Positions 17,679-26,799 of a DNA stretch of 64,000 nucleotides are shown piece by piece. The notes below the pieces were generated by a model. The model saw only the letters and a program-made list of their open reading frames with translations. It was not told the DNA's origin and searched no databases. Every line of letters begins with the position of its first letter. Positions within the stretch are counted from its first letter, which is position 1. The position numbers and the translations under genes were made by a program. The DNA comes from an uncultured Pseudobutyrivibrio sp. (GTDB lineage: Bacteria > Bacillota > Clostridia > Lachnospirales > Lachnospiraceae): NCBI GenBank assembly GCA_900546435.1, contig URCQ01000006.1, positions 1 to 64,000 on the forward strand, read 5' to 3'.

Positions 17679-18452
17679 ATTTATGTCGTTTATTTGGATG
17701 TGCTGGTTTTGCAAAACCTGCTACTTGACTTAGCAAGTCTGCTGACACTTGGAATCTGGCAGAAAAAAAGAGTGTGCTGGTATCGTATTTTTCCGGCGGC
17801 AGTTGTAGGGTGTGTTTTGGGAAGTGCGATGTTTCTTTGCGTGCATCAGTTTTACATCTATGTGATGGGGATTGCTTTGCTTGTGAATCCCTGCATGCTC
17901 TGGATTGCCTATGGAAAAAAGAATCCAAAAGAGTGTTTTGTCTGCTATTTTTATCTGATTCTCATCTATTGGGTGCTTGGAGGGGTGGCATCGCTGCTTC
18001 TTTTATATCTTCCGGAACGAATGGAAAAAATATGTTTGCCGCTTAGCTGTGTGGTTTTATGCATCACAACGGTATTGGTATCATGGCGTCAAAAAAAGCG
18101 ACGCCATCTGCGACAAGTTGCATTTTTCGTCTGTGGTCATGTGGAAAAGATGGTTGCACTTGTGGATACAGGAAATTTATTGCAGGATCCATATAGTGGT
18201 ATGCCGGTCTGTGTGATTTCAGAGCAATATCGGGATGTGTGGGAAATACCACAGGAAAAGGTACGCTATGTTCCTTATGAGACAGTAGCAGGCAGTGCAC
18301 TTATGGAAGCAGTTGTGGCGGATCGTTTTTTGATACAGGAGCAAGGAGATATGGTTTGTCAAAAAAAGGTGATGATTGGATTTGGTAAAGACTTGCTGTT
18401 TCAGGGAAAAAATTATCAGATGATATTACATAAAGATTTTTGTTGGGAGTAA
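17679..18452 (+). CDS. spoIIGA: Sigma-E processing peptidase SpoIIGA
   Basis: Membrane aspartic protease that removes the pro-sequence of sigma-E in the mother cell after signalling from the forespore. About five transmembrane helices fill residues 1-140. The soluble part carries the catalytic motif LVDTGNLLQDP (Asp163) followed by SGMPV. The start is unusual. The frame is open from an ATG at 17649, but that lies before the likely transcription start and has no SD. AAAGGAGG is 9 nt before an ATT at 17679, giving MYVVYLDVL, which fits the family N-terminus. sigE follows after 4 nt. With the ATT start the protein has 257 residues, somewhat short for the family. Confidence 0.9.
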   Translation: MYVVYLDVLVLQNLLLDLASLLTLGIWQKKRVCWYRIFPAAVVGCVLGSAMFLCVHQFYIYVMGIALLVNPCMLWIAYGKKNPKECFVCYFYLILIYWVLGGVASLLLLYLPERMEKICLPLSCVVLCITTVLVSWRQKKRRHLRQVAFFVCGHVEKMVALVDTGNLLQDPYSGMPVCVISEQYRDVWEIPQEKVRYVPYETVAGSALMEAVVADRFLIQEQGDMVCQKKVMIGFGKDLLFQGKNYQMILHKDFCWE

Positions 18453-18456
18453 GAAA

Positions 18457-19170
18457 ATGCATATATTGTTTCGATGGCTTACACGGGAAAAAATGGAACT
18501 GCTTTACATTGGCGGATGCGATGTGCTGCCGGAACCGTTAGATGCGAAAGAGGAACAACGCTGTATTGAAGCAATGAAAGAACAAAAGGACAAGGAGGCA
18601 AAGGAAAAGCTGATCGCGCATAATTTGCGTCTGGTTGTTTATATTGCAAAGAAATTTGATAACACCAAGGTGGGGGCGGAAGACTTGATTTCGATTGGAA
18701 CCATTGGCTTGATGAAAGCAATTAATACTTTCGATACATCAAAAAGTATCAAGTTGGCGACATATGCATCCCGTTGTATAGAAAATGAAATTCTGATGTA
18801 TTTACGAAAAAATAATAAACAAAAACTGGAGGTATCAATTGATGAACCTTTGAATGTTGACTGGGATGGAAATGAGTTGCTTCTATCCGATATTCTAGGG
18901 ACAGAAGAAGATATCATCTATCGGGATTTAGAGACACAGGCAGATTTGAAGCTATTGCACCAGGCATTAAAGACATTAAACGGACGCGAAAAAATGATCA
19001 TAGAGTTACGCTTTGGATTACATAATAAAGATGGTGTGGAACTGACGCAAAAAGAAGTGGCGGATTTACTGGGGATTTCGCAATCGTATATTTCCCGTTT
19101 GGAAAAGAAAATTATGAAGCGACTGCAGCGGGAGATGATACGTCAGGAGAATAGTTGGAAAATAGTGTAA
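18457..19170 (+). CDS. sigE: RNA polymerase sporulation sigma factor sigma-E precursor
   Basis: Early mother-cell sigma factor, 237 residues, made as an inactive precursor. The N-terminal pro-region (about 17-20 residues) ends at LLYIGGCDVLPEPL, the site family where SpoIIGA cleaves. Regions 2.1-2.4 (AHNLRLVVYIAKKF to KLATYASRCIENEILMYLR) and 4.1-4.2 (LTQKEVADLLGISQSYISRLE) are complete. It is translated just after spoIIGA (GGGAGT near its end serves as SD) and shares its Spo0A-type promoter. Confidence 0.96.
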   Translation: MHILFRWLTREKMELLYIGGCDVLPEPLDAKEEQRCIEAMKEQKDKEAKEKLIAHNLRLVVYIAKKFDNTKVGAEDLISIGTIGLMKAINTFDTSKSIKLATYASRCIENEILMYLRKNNKQKLEVSIDEPLNVDWDGNELLLSDILGTEEDIIYRDLETQADLKLLHQALKTLNGREKMIIELRFGLHNKDGVELTQKEVADLLGISQSYISRLEKKIMKRLQREMIRQENSWKIV

Positions 19171-19236
19171 AACCGATGAAAAATGTTGTATAATAAGAAA
19201 AACATGAATGACATTTTCTGACGATTGGAGGGGCAT

Positions 19237-20838
19237 ATGATTATTGAATTTTTGGGGGCAGCACATGAGGTGACCGGAAGCTGCCATTATGTCGAGGTGG
19301 GAGACAAGAAGTTCCTTGTCGATTGTGGTATGGAACAAGGACCGGATATTTATGAAAATCAAGAGATTCCGGTACAGGCAAGCAGCATAGATTATGTGTT
19401 TGTGACACATGCACATATCGATCATTCCGGTTTGCTGCCACTGCTTTATGCGCATGGATTTCGCGGTCAGATTTATGCGACTGAGGCAACCACGGAATTG
19501 TGTAATATTATGTTAAAGGATAGTGCACATATACAGACATTTGAGGCAGAGTGGAAAAACAGAAAGGCGAGACGTGCAGGCAGGCCGGAAATTACACCAC
19601 TGTACACCGTTGAGGATGCGGCTGGCGTTATGGAATTGTTTGTGCCAATGCACTATCATGAAAAATTCCAGGTGTGTGATGAAATCAGTGTACGTTTTGT
19701 GGATGCAGGACATTTACTTGGCTCATCATCCATTGAAATCTGGCTGACGGAAGAGGGAGAACAGAAAAAAATTGTCTTTTCCGGTGATATTGGACAGGGG
19801 AATAAGCCGCTGATTAAGGCACCGGAATATATAGAAGAAGCAGATTATGTATTGGTGGAATCTACATATGGGGATCGTGTACATGAAGTGCCGATTGATT
19901 TTGCCAAAGCACTTGCAGATGTGATGCGCCAGACTTTTCAGGCGGGAGGAAATCTGGTCATTCCGGCATTTTCCGTTGGCAGAACGCAGGAAATGCTTTA
20001 TTTTATCCGTCGAATTAAGGAAGAGGGCATGCTCTCGGATATAGAAGATTTTGAAGTGTATATGGATAGTCCGCTTGCAGTTGAGGCTACGGCTGTCTTT
20101 CATAGCAATGTGGCAGAATGCTTTAGTGAGGAAGCAAAAGAAATCATTGCGGCAGGAAAAAATCCGATTCGTTTTCCGGGACTGAAAATGGCAGTTACAA
20201 GTGATGAATCTAAAATGATTAATTTTGATATGAAACCAAAGGTGATCATTTCTGCATCAGGTATGTGCGAAGCGGGTCGTATCCGCCACCATTTGAAACA
20301 CAATTTGTGGCGGCCGGAATGTACCATTCTTTTTGTTGGATACCAGGTTCCAGGGACATTAGGCTTTCATCTGCTGAATGGTGCTAAGGAGGTAAAGCTT
20401 TTTGGCGAGACCGTACATGTCGAAGCACGTATTGAAAATTTGCCGGGAATCAGCGGACATGCAGACCGGAATCAGCTGCTTACCTGGATAGGTCATTATA
20501 CCTCAGCTCCGGAAAAAATCTTTGTTGTACATGGGGAGGATGCAGTATGTGACTCGTTTGCAAGAGCCATCCATGAACAGTATGGATACGATGCGCTTGC
20601 ACCATATTCGGGAGACCGCTTTGATCTTGTTACAGGCATGTGTATTGAGGAAGGTAATCGCAAACTTATTCAGAAAAAGAAAGAATCTTCCAAAGCGTCT
20701 ACAAATGTCTTTGCAAGGCTTTTGGCAGCGGGAGAACGTTTGCTTCGCGTTATACATGGATGCGAGGGAATGCCAAACAAAGAACTTGCAAAGTTTGCAG
20801 ACCAGATCAATGCACTGAGTGACAAGTGGAGCAAGTAA
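19237..20838 (+). CDS. Beta-CASP metallo-beta-lactamase protein (RNase-like)
   Basis: This 533-residue protein has the metallo-beta-lactamase metal motif THAHIDHSG (about residues 62-70), DAGHLLGSSSI and SGDIGQGNKPL. It also has the beta-CASP motifs seen in RNA-processing nucleases of the CPSF73/YSH1 type: IPAFSVGRTQEML, DSPLA, SASGMCEAGRI and the final GHADRNQLL. A role in RNA cleavage is likely from the family; the substrate is unknown. The C-terminal 70 residues are an extension. ATG 19237 is chosen over a TTG at 19225 because TTGGAGGGG is the SD. Its 3' end overlaps the convergent sigG by 32 nt. Confidence 0.88.
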   Translation: MIIEFLGAAHEVTGSCHYVEVGDKKFLVDCGMEQGPDIYENQEIPVQASSIDYVFVTHAHIDHSGLLPLLYAHGFRGQIYATEATTELCNIMLKDSAHIQTFEAEWKNRKARRAGRPEITPLYTVEDAAGVMELFVPMHYHEKFQVCDEISVRFVDAGHLLGSSSIEIWLTEEGEQKKIVFSGDIGQGNKPLIKAPEYIEEADYVLVESTYGDRVHEVPIDFAKALADVMRQTFQAGGNLVIPAFSVGRTQEMLYFIRRIKEEGMLSDIEDFEVYMDSPLAVEATAVFHSNVAECFSEEAKEIIAAGKNPIRFPGLKMAVTSDESKMINFDMKPKVIISASGMCEAGRIRHHLKHNLWRPECTILFVGYQVPGTLGFHLLNGAKEVKLFGETVHVEARIENLPGISGHADRNQLLTWIGHYTSAPEKIFVVHGEDAVCDSFARAIHEQYGYDALAPYSGDRFDLVTGMCIEEGNRKLIQKKKESSKASTNVFARLLAAGERLLRVIHGCEGMPNKELAKFADQINALSDKWSK

Positions 20839-21610
20839 GATAGCGTTCCATAGATTTTAATGCGTTTTTTTCGAGGCGGGACACCTGGGCTTGTGAAATC
20901 TGGATTTCAGAAGCCACTTCCATCTGGGTCTTGCCTTCGAAAAAACGCAATTTTATGATGTGTGACTCGCGCGGCGAGAGTGTATCAAGAGCATCATTTA
21001 GGGAGAGATACTCAATCCAGTTCTCTTCCTTATTTTTTTTGTCACTGATCTGATCCATGACATATAAGGTGTCACCGCCATCGTTGTAAATCGGGTCATA
21101 AAGAGATAGCGGACTTTGCATGGCATCCAGTGCGTAAATCATATCATCAAGTGGGATTCCGGCGGCGTCTGCAATTTCAGCCATAGTCGGTTCTGTCGTA
21201 CAGTTTCTTAGAAGTGCCTCCTTGGCAACGATTGCTTTGTAAGCAGTATCGCGCAGGGAACGGGAGACACGGATACTACTTGAGGTGTCGCGCAGATAAC
21301 GGCGCAGTTCACCAATAATCATGGGTACAGCATATGTGGAAAATTTTACATTCATCGTAGGGTCAAAATTATCAATGGATTTGATAAGACCGATACATCC
21401 GATTTGAAAAAGATCATCCAGATTTTCTCCGTGATTGGAAAATCGTTTTAAAACACTAAGCACCAGACGAAGGTTTCCTTTGATATACGTTTCGCGTGCT
21501 TCAGTATCACCAGCTTTGATTTTCTCCCAAAGTTTTTCTTTTTCTTCTTCTGACAGTAATGGTAATTTGGCAGTATTCACGCCACAAATCTCAACTTTAT
21601 ATGCGCTCAA
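20807..21610 (-). CDS. sigG: RNA polymerase sporulation sigma factor sigma-G
   Basis: Late forespore sigma factor of 267 residues. The N-terminus YKVEICGVNTAKLPLL is characteristic of sigma-G. Region 2 (GNLRLVLSVLKRF to FSTYAVPMIIGELRRYLRD), a region 3 with SRSLRDTAY, and region 4.2 with KTQMEVASEIQISQAQVSRLE are all present. The start is TTG, with AGGAGG 8 nt upstream on the minus strand. In Bacillus and many Clostridia sigG directly follows sigE on the same strand; here it is inverted and separated by the metallo-beta-lactamase gene. A sigma-F-type promoter is found upstream. Confidence 0.96.
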   Translation of the reverse strand: MSAYKVEICGVNTAKLPLLSEEEKEKLWEKIKAGDTEARETYIKGNLRLVLSVLKRFSNHGENLDDLFQIGCIGLIKSIDNFDPTMNVKFSTYAVPMIIGELRRYLRDTSSSIRVSRSLRDTAYKAIVAKEALLRNCTTEPTMAEIADAAGIPLDDMIYALDAMQSPLSLYDPIYNDGGDTLYVMDQISDKKNKEENWIEYLSLNDALDTLSPRESHIIKLRFFEGKTQMEVASEIQISQAQVSRLEKNALKSMERYLTCSTCHSVH

Positions 21611-21642
21611 GAAAATGCCCTCCTACTCATGTTGTCTCTTTA

Positions 21643-21672
21643 TAGTGTTAACAAGTAGAAGAAATTTTATGC
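21643..21672 (-). promoter_or_regulatory. Sigma-F-type promoter of sigG
   Basis: On the minus strand, GCATA (21672-21668) and GTTAACACTA (21652-21643) are 15 nt apart. The sigma-F consensus is GYATA, 15 nt, GGNRANANTR. Here the -35 is perfect and the -10 differs only in the second G. B. subtilis sigG is transcribed by sigma-F, which supports the call. Confidence 0.6.
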
Positions 21673-21765
21673 ACAAAAAGTTTGGAGCGATATGTTTGAA
21701 GGGCGCAAAATATAGTATTTTTTGTTGAACGTAGGGTAAAGTTTTTGTAGAAAAAATTGCCTATT

Positions 21766-21793
21766 TTTACAATAAATAACTCAAAACTATAAT
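21766..21793 (+). promoter_or_regulatory. Promoter of the first GH3 gene
   Basis: TTTACA (21766-21771), a 16-nt spacer and a perfect TATAAT (21788-21793), followed by ACGAA. The expected start is near 21800, giving a leader of about 55 nt before the AGGAGG at 21842-21847. Confidence 0.6.
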
Positions 21794-21854
21794 ACGAAAA
21801 GAAAAATATATGCTATCTTTATCCCCAAGAGAAAGATTGGCAGGAGGATGAAAC

Positions 21855-24152
21855 ATGGAAACAGCAAAAATAAAAGAATTGGTCTCCAGAATGACTCTGG
21901 AGGAGAAAGCATCTTTGTGTTCCGGGCTTGATTTCTGGCACACAAAAGGAGTGGAACGTCTCGGAATCCCTTCGGAAATGGTCTCAGACGGACCTCACGG
22001 ACTCCGCAAGCAGGACGATAAAGCAGACCATTTGGGAATCAACGACAGCATTCAGGCTGTTTGCTTTCCGGCGGGATGTGCAACCGCATCCAGCTTTAAC
22101 CGTGAGCTGGTGACAAAACTTGGAGAAACACTGGGGGAAGAGTGTCAGGCAGAAAATGTAAGCACAATCTTAGGCCCGGCTATGAACATTAAGCGTTCCC
22201 CACTGTGCGGACGTAATTTTGAATACTATTCAGAGGACCCGCTTGTGTCAACGGAAATGGCAGGTGCGCTTGTCCACGGCGTCCAGAGCAAACATATCGG
22301 AACAAGTCCGAAGCATTTTATGGCAAATAACCAGGAATATCACCGCTTAACAAGCTCTTCAGAAATGGATGAACGCACCATGCGTGAAATTTACCTTGCT
22401 TCTTTTGAAGGAATGGTAAAGAAGGAAAAGCCGTGGACCATTATGAACGCATACAACAAGCTGAACGGCACATACCTTTGTGAAAACAAAGAAATGCTCA
22501 CAGATGTGCTCCGCAGGGAATGGGGATTTGACGGCTATGTAATGACAGACTGGGGTGCGATGAATGACCGTGTGGAAGCTCTGAAAGCAGGCTGCAATCT
22601 GGAAATGCCGTCCTGTGAAGGCGCTACGGATGCGGAAATCGTTGCCGCAGTACAGGACGGAACACTGGATGAATCTGTACTAGACAAGTCCTGTGAAGAA
22701 TATTTGAATGTTATTTTCAAATTTGAGGAAAACAGAGACAAAAACGCGGTATTTCAGCATGAAAAAGACCATGAGACAGCCCGGGAAATCGAAGAGGAGT
22801 GTATTGTGCTTCTGAAAAATGAGGATGCGCTTCTCCCGTTGTCCGCAGACAAAAAGGTGGCTTTTATCGGCAAATACGCCGAGGAACCACGCTATCAGGG
22901 CGGCGGAAGTTCCCACATCAACAGCTTTAAAACAGAATCTGCAATGGACGCCGTAGAATTTCTCGCAACTGTAAAAAAGGAAAACATCACATTTGCCAAA
23001 GGCTTTGATGATGTTGAGGATAAAGCGGATGAAGCATTGGTTGCAAAAGCCGTAGAGGCTGCTGCTAATGCGGACGTGGCGGTAATCTTTGCCGGACTGC
23101 CGGACAGCTTTGAATCCGAGGGGTATGACCGGAAGCATCTTGGGATGCCGAACTGCCAGAACGCACTGATTGAAGCGGTGGCGGAAGCACAGCCGAACAC
23201 CATAGTTGTGCTTCACAACGGCGCTCCGATAGAAATGCCGTGGCTCGGAAAAGTAAAAGCCGTGCTGGAAGCCTACCTGGGCGGACAGGCTGTGGGCGGC
23301 GCAGTGGTCAATGTGCTTTACGGAAATGCAAATCCAAGCGGACGATTGGCGGAAACATTCCCACTTCGGATACAGGATACGCCGTGCTATTTGAATTACG
23401 GCGGAGAACATGACAAATCGGTTTATTCAGAGGGCGTATTTGTGGGATACCGCTATTACACATCCAAAGAAATGGAAGTCCTGTTCCCGTTCGGATACGG
23501 ATTGTCTTATACGACATTTTCTTACGGCAATCTTACGGTGGACAAAAAGGAGTTTAAGGAAAGCGAAAAACTGCTGGTATCCGTAGACGTAACAAATACA
23601 GGCGCATGTACAGGAAAGGAAGTCGTACAGCTTTACGTAGCGCCGAAGGGCGGAACAATCATCCGCCCGGTACGGGAGTTAAAAGCATTTGAAAAAACAG
23701 AACTTGCACCGGGTGAGACAAAAACTGTCACCTTTGAACTTGACAGCAGAGCCTATGCATACTGGAATACGGAAATCCATGACTGGCATGTGGAGACCGG
23801 AGCCTATGAAATCCAGATTTGCCGGAATGCACAGGAAGTGCTTCTGTCAGAGGAAGTACAGGTAGAATCAGAAACCGTCCTGCCGAAAGTGTATACCCTC
23901 AATTCCACAATGGGAGAAATCATGGCGGACCCGAAAGGAAAAGCCATATTGGAACAGGCAATGGGTGAAATGGAAGGAATGGACGGCGAGAGTGCAGAGG
24001 AACAGATGCATGATGATTCCGGAGTGATCAACGACGAAATGATGGCGGCAATGATGGAAGCCATGCCGCTCAGACAGATGCTGAGTTTTGTACCGGGAGT
24101 GACAAAGGAAGCGCTGAACCAGCTTGTTGCAGCGCTAAACGCAGCAGAATAA
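21855..24152 (+). CDS. Family GH3 beta-glycosidase (beta-glucosidase type)
   Basis: Retaining exo-beta-glycosidase of 765 residues, predicted cytoplasmic because no signal peptide is seen. The (beta/alpha)8 domain comes first (RLGIPSEMVSDGPHGLR, LGPAMNIKRSPLCGRNFEYYSEDP, SPKHFMANNQE). The nucleophile is Asp232 in YVMTDWGA. The alpha/beta sandwich domain follows (about 310-530), then a fibronectin-III-like domain (about 560-660). Unusually, about 85 more residues follow: LNSTMGEIMADP, a Met/Glu-rich helical stretch, and a final ALNAAE. A similar tail ends the GH78 enzyme downstream. It is the first gene of the glycoside locus. To the eye it is richer in GC and in CCG/GCG codons than the dcw genes, which may indicate transfer. 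The substrate is probably a beta-glucoside. Confidence 0.93.
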   Translation: METAKIKELVSRMTLEEKASLCSGLDFWHTKGVERLGIPSEMVSDGPHGLRKQDDKADHLGINDSIQAVCFPAGCATASSFNRELVTKLGETLGEECQAENVSTILGPAMNIKRSPLCGRNFEYYSEDPLVSTEMAGALVHGVQSKHIGTSPKHFMANNQEYHRLTSSSEMDERTMREIYLASFEGMVKKEKPWTIMNAYNKLNGTYLCENKEMLTDVLRREWGFDGYVMTDWGAMNDRVEALKAGCNLEMPSCEGATDAEIVAAVQDGTLDESVLDKSCEEYLNVIFKFEENRDKNAVFQHEKDHETAREIEEECIVLLKNEDALLPLSADKKVAFIGKYAEEPRYQGGGSSHINSFKTESAMDAVEFLATVKKENITFAKGFDDVEDKADEALVAKAVEAAANADVAVIFAGLPDSFESEGYDRKHLGMPNCQNALIEAVAEAQPNTIVVLHNGAPIEMPWLGKVKAVLEAYLGGQAVGGAVVNVLYGNANPSGRLAETFPLRIQDTPCYLNYGGEHDKSVYSEGVFVGYRYYTSKEMEVLFPFGYGLSYTTFSYGNLTVDKKEFKESEKLLVSVDVTNTGACTGKEVVQLYVAPKGGTIIRPVRELKAFEKTELAPGETKTVTFELDSRAYAYWNTEIHDWHVETGAYEIQICRNAQEVLLSEEVQVESETVLPKVYTLNSTMGEIMADPKGKAILEQAMGEMEGMDGESAEEQMHDDSGVINDEMMAAMMEAMPLRQMLSFVPGVTKEALNQLVAALNAAE

Positions 24153-24156
24153 ACAT

Positions 24157-24191
24157 CCGGGTGACAGCAAAGGTTCACCCGGAGGTTTTTT
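24157..24191 (+). terminator. Terminator after the first GH3 gene
   Basis: CCGGGTGA (24157-24164) pairs with TCACCCGG (24175-24182) and is followed by AGG and six T. It separates the GH3 gene from the GH2 gene, which has its own promoter. Confidence 0.8.
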
Positions 24192-24206
24192 GAAAAATTG
24201 TGTTAC

Positions 24207-24242
24207 AAAATTATAATAATAAATTTATATTTATAATACGGA
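24207..24242 (+). promoter_or_regulatory. GH2 promoter with locus-shared motif
   Basis: AAAATTATAA (24207-24216), 20 nt, TACGGA (24237-24242), with -10 TATAAT at 24232-24237. The same two blocks with the same spacing occur before the symporter gene (33635-33670). The -35 is poor, so an activator, possibly the AraC-type protein of the locus, may be needed. Confidence 0.5.
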
Positions 24243-24300
24243 ATACTCTTCAACTGTTAGAATAGTAAAAAAATGAACAAGCTGCATTAGGGAGGCCTGT

Positions 24301-26778
24301 ATGAAAAAAATATCTTTAAACCAGAATTGGCAGTTTGCCAAAGGAACCATAACAATGATGGAGTTAATGATGGGAAACGCAGGAAATATAGAAAATATTG
24401 ATTTGCCCCATGATGCCATGATTTATCAGGAAAGAACTCCGGCAACTGCGAATGCACATCAGACAGGATTTTATCCGGGCGGTGAATATACTTACATGAA
24501 AAAGTGGGAGATTCCGGAAGCGTGGAGGGGATGTACAGTTGTTTTGGAATTTGAAGGTGTTGCAGATACCTGCCGTATTTATATGAACGGGGATCTTGTA
24601 ACAGAGCATGTGAATCCATATACAGGCATTTTTGCAGACGTCAGCGGTTATCTGAAGTATGGACAGGAAAATGAACTGAAAGTAGAAGTATGCAGTATAG
24701 AGCAGTCCAGCCGCTGGTATAGTGGCGCGGGGTTATACCGTCCTGTGTATGCATGGGTGGGAAAGACTGTGCATATTCCTGCTCAGGGGGTGCGTGTTAC
24801 AACAAGAGAAGCTGACTGTGAGGCGGCAGTCGTGGAAGTAGAGGTTCCAATCTGTAATCGGGGAATAGTTTCCGAAACGGTACAGGTGGAAATTACATTG
24901 ACCGGACCGAATGGGGCAGAAGCAGCCGCAGAGCACATACCGGTAACTGTTTTTGGAGAAAGCACGCAGATGTGCTGTCAGCGTTTGCTTGTAGAACATC
25001 CTGCATTGTGGAGTGATGAAACACCAAATCTATACTCCTGCCGGATTACAATTTCTGAGGATGAGAATCCAATAGACAGTGTAAATATTTCAACAGGAAT
25101 CCGTACACTTCGACTGAATGCAAAAGATGGTCTGTTAGTGAACAGTAAACCAACGAAACTGAGGGGAACCTGTATTCACCATGATAATGGGATTATCGGA
25201 GCGGCAACATTTTCGGATGCGGAGTATCGGCGCTGCCGCCAGATGAAGGAAGCCGGATTTAACGCTCTTCGAAGTGCACATCATCCGATGAGTAAGGCAA
25301 TGCTGGATGCCTGTGATAAGCTGGGCATGTTGGTGATGGATGAACTGAGTGATATGTGGACTCGGACAAAGAATCCCCATGACTATGCAAATTATTTTCC
25401 GACACATTGGAAGCAGGATGCATGGGACATGGTGGAAAAAGACTATAATCATCCATGCGTGATTTTGTATTCGACCGGAAATGAGATTCCGGAGGCGGGC
25501 ACTCCAAAAGGGGCAGAATGGAATCGGAGGATTCATGCAGAAATGAAACGGCTGGATGCCACACGCTATACAACGAACGGAATCAATGGTCTGATGGCAG
25601 GAAATGACCGAATGGGCGAAATTATGTGTCAGGCTACAGGGATGACTCCGGAGCAGCTTGAAGCGATGCAGCAGCCGGATGAGCAGAAGCGTGGAGGCGC
25701 AGATGAAATCAATGGGATGGCTGAGGTTATGGTGGGACCGTTGGCAGATGCGATTGCCACCAGTCCGATTCTGGAAGAAATGATAGGAGAATTTGCTGCG
25801 GCAAATGACATTGCCGGATATAATTATCTGACGGCATTACATGAAGAAGATCACATACGTCATCCGAATCGGGTTGTGCTTGGCACAGAGACTTTTCCGG
25901 CGGACATTGTTCATTTGTGGGATATCGTAAAGCGCAATCCACATGTGTTAGGAGACTTTACATGGACCGGATATGATTATCTGGGAGAAGCCGGATGCGG
26001 TATATTCCATTATAATGGAGGAGTGAATTTTTCAGCGCATTGGCCGGACAGACTGGCAGGTATTGGTGACATTGATATTCTTGGTGATCGTAAACCAATC
26101 AGTTATCTGCGGCAGGCAGTGTTCGGACTTGGTCATGCACCGTCTATCGGTGTGCTTCGGATGGATAAGGCAGGAATTGAAGTCGGAAAGACACCGTGGA
26201 TGTGGAAGGATAATCTTGCAAGCTGGACATGGCCGGGATATGAAGGGGAAACAGCAAGTGTGGATGTTTATGCCAATGCAGATGAGGTAGAACTGTTCTT
26301 GAATGGGGAAAGTCTGGGACGAAAGTCGATTGGCGGAGTATATGTTGTGACGTATGAGGTACCTTATCATCCGGGAAAGCTGGAGGCAGTCAGTTATCTG
26401 AACGGAGTGGAGGCAGGCCGGACTGTCTTACAGACAGCAGGGAAAGCGGTGAAACTTAAGGTTGAAGCTGACCGGAATGAACTTCCTGCTGACGGAGAAA
26501 GTCTTACTTTCGTAAAAATCAGACTGGAAGACGCAGCAGGAAATTTCAATCGTCGGGAAAGTGCAGCAGTTACAATTAAAGTAGAGGGATGTGCTGCATT
26601 GCAGGGATTCGGAAGTGCAGACCCGAGTTGCGAAGGAAGTTACCAGTCTCATACATGGAATACCTATGACGGCAGTGTAATGGCAGTAATCCGGGCTGCA
26701 AAATGTCCGGGGAAGGCAGTCGTAACCATTTCAGCGGTAAATTTTGCAGAAGAAAAAATCGTTCTGAACATCAAATAG
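24301..26778 (+). CDS. Family GH2 glycosidase (beta-galactosidase/glucuronidase-like)
   Basis: Retaining glycosidase of 825 residues without a signal peptide. The order is sugar-binding jelly roll (about 1-170), immunoglobulin-like domain (about 180-270), (beta/alpha)8 catalytic domain (about 275-610), then C-terminal beta domains (about 650-825). The general acid/base is Glu395 (YSTGNEIPEAG) and the nucleophile is Glu530 (VLGTETFPAD). Between them, at about residues 430-500, a Met/Glu/Ala-rich helical insertion contains DEINGMAEVM and SPILEEMIGEF. The sugar specificity cannot be read from the sequence. It is part of the glycoside locus and convergent with the AraC-type regulator, whose stop is 22 nt away. 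Confidence 0.9.
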   Translation: MKKISLNQNWQFAKGTITMMELMMGNAGNIENIDLPHDAMIYQERTPATANAHQTGFYPGGEYTYMKKWEIPEAWRGCTVVLEFEGVADTCRIYMNGDLVTEHVNPYTGIFADVSGYLKYGQENELKVEVCSIEQSSRWYSGAGLYRPVYAWVGKTVHIPAQGVRVTTREADCEAAVVEVEVPICNRGIVSETVQVEITLTGPNGAEAAAEHIPVTVFGESTQMCCQRLLVEHPALWSDETPNLYSCRITISEDENPIDSVNISTGIRTLRLNAKDGLLVNSKPTKLRGTCIHHDNGIIGAATFSDAEYRRCRQMKEAGFNALRSAHHPMSKAMLDACDKLGMLVMDELSDMWTRTKNPHDYANYFPTHWKQDAWDMVEKDYNHPCVILYSTGNEIPEAGTPKGAEWNRRIHAEMKRLDATRYTTNGINGLMAGNDRMGEIMCQATGMTPEQLEAMQQPDEQKRGGADEINGMAEVMVGPLADAIATSPILEEMIGEFAAANDIAGYNYLTALHEEDHIRHPNRVVLGTETFPADIVHLWDIVKRNPHVLGDFTWTGYDYLGEAGCGIFHYNGGVNFSAHWPDRLAGIGDIDILGDRKPISYLRQAVFGLGHAPSIGVLRMDKAGIEVGKTPWMWKDNLASWTWPGYEGETASVDVYANADEVELFLNGESLGRKSIGGVYVVTYEVPYHPGKLEAVSYLNGVEAGRTVLQTAGKAVKLKVEADRNELPADGESLTFVKIRLEDAAGNFNRRESAAVTIKVEGCAALQGFGSADPSCEGSYQSHTWNTYDGSVMAVIRAAKCPGKAVVTISAVNFAEEKIVLNIK

Positions 26779-26799
26779 AAAGATGCCCCGCCTGGTATA

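Noticed and set aside
24733..24999. Antisense open frames inside the glycosidase genes
   Set aside because: They lie opposite well-supported family proteins, lack ribosome binding sites and resemble nothing.
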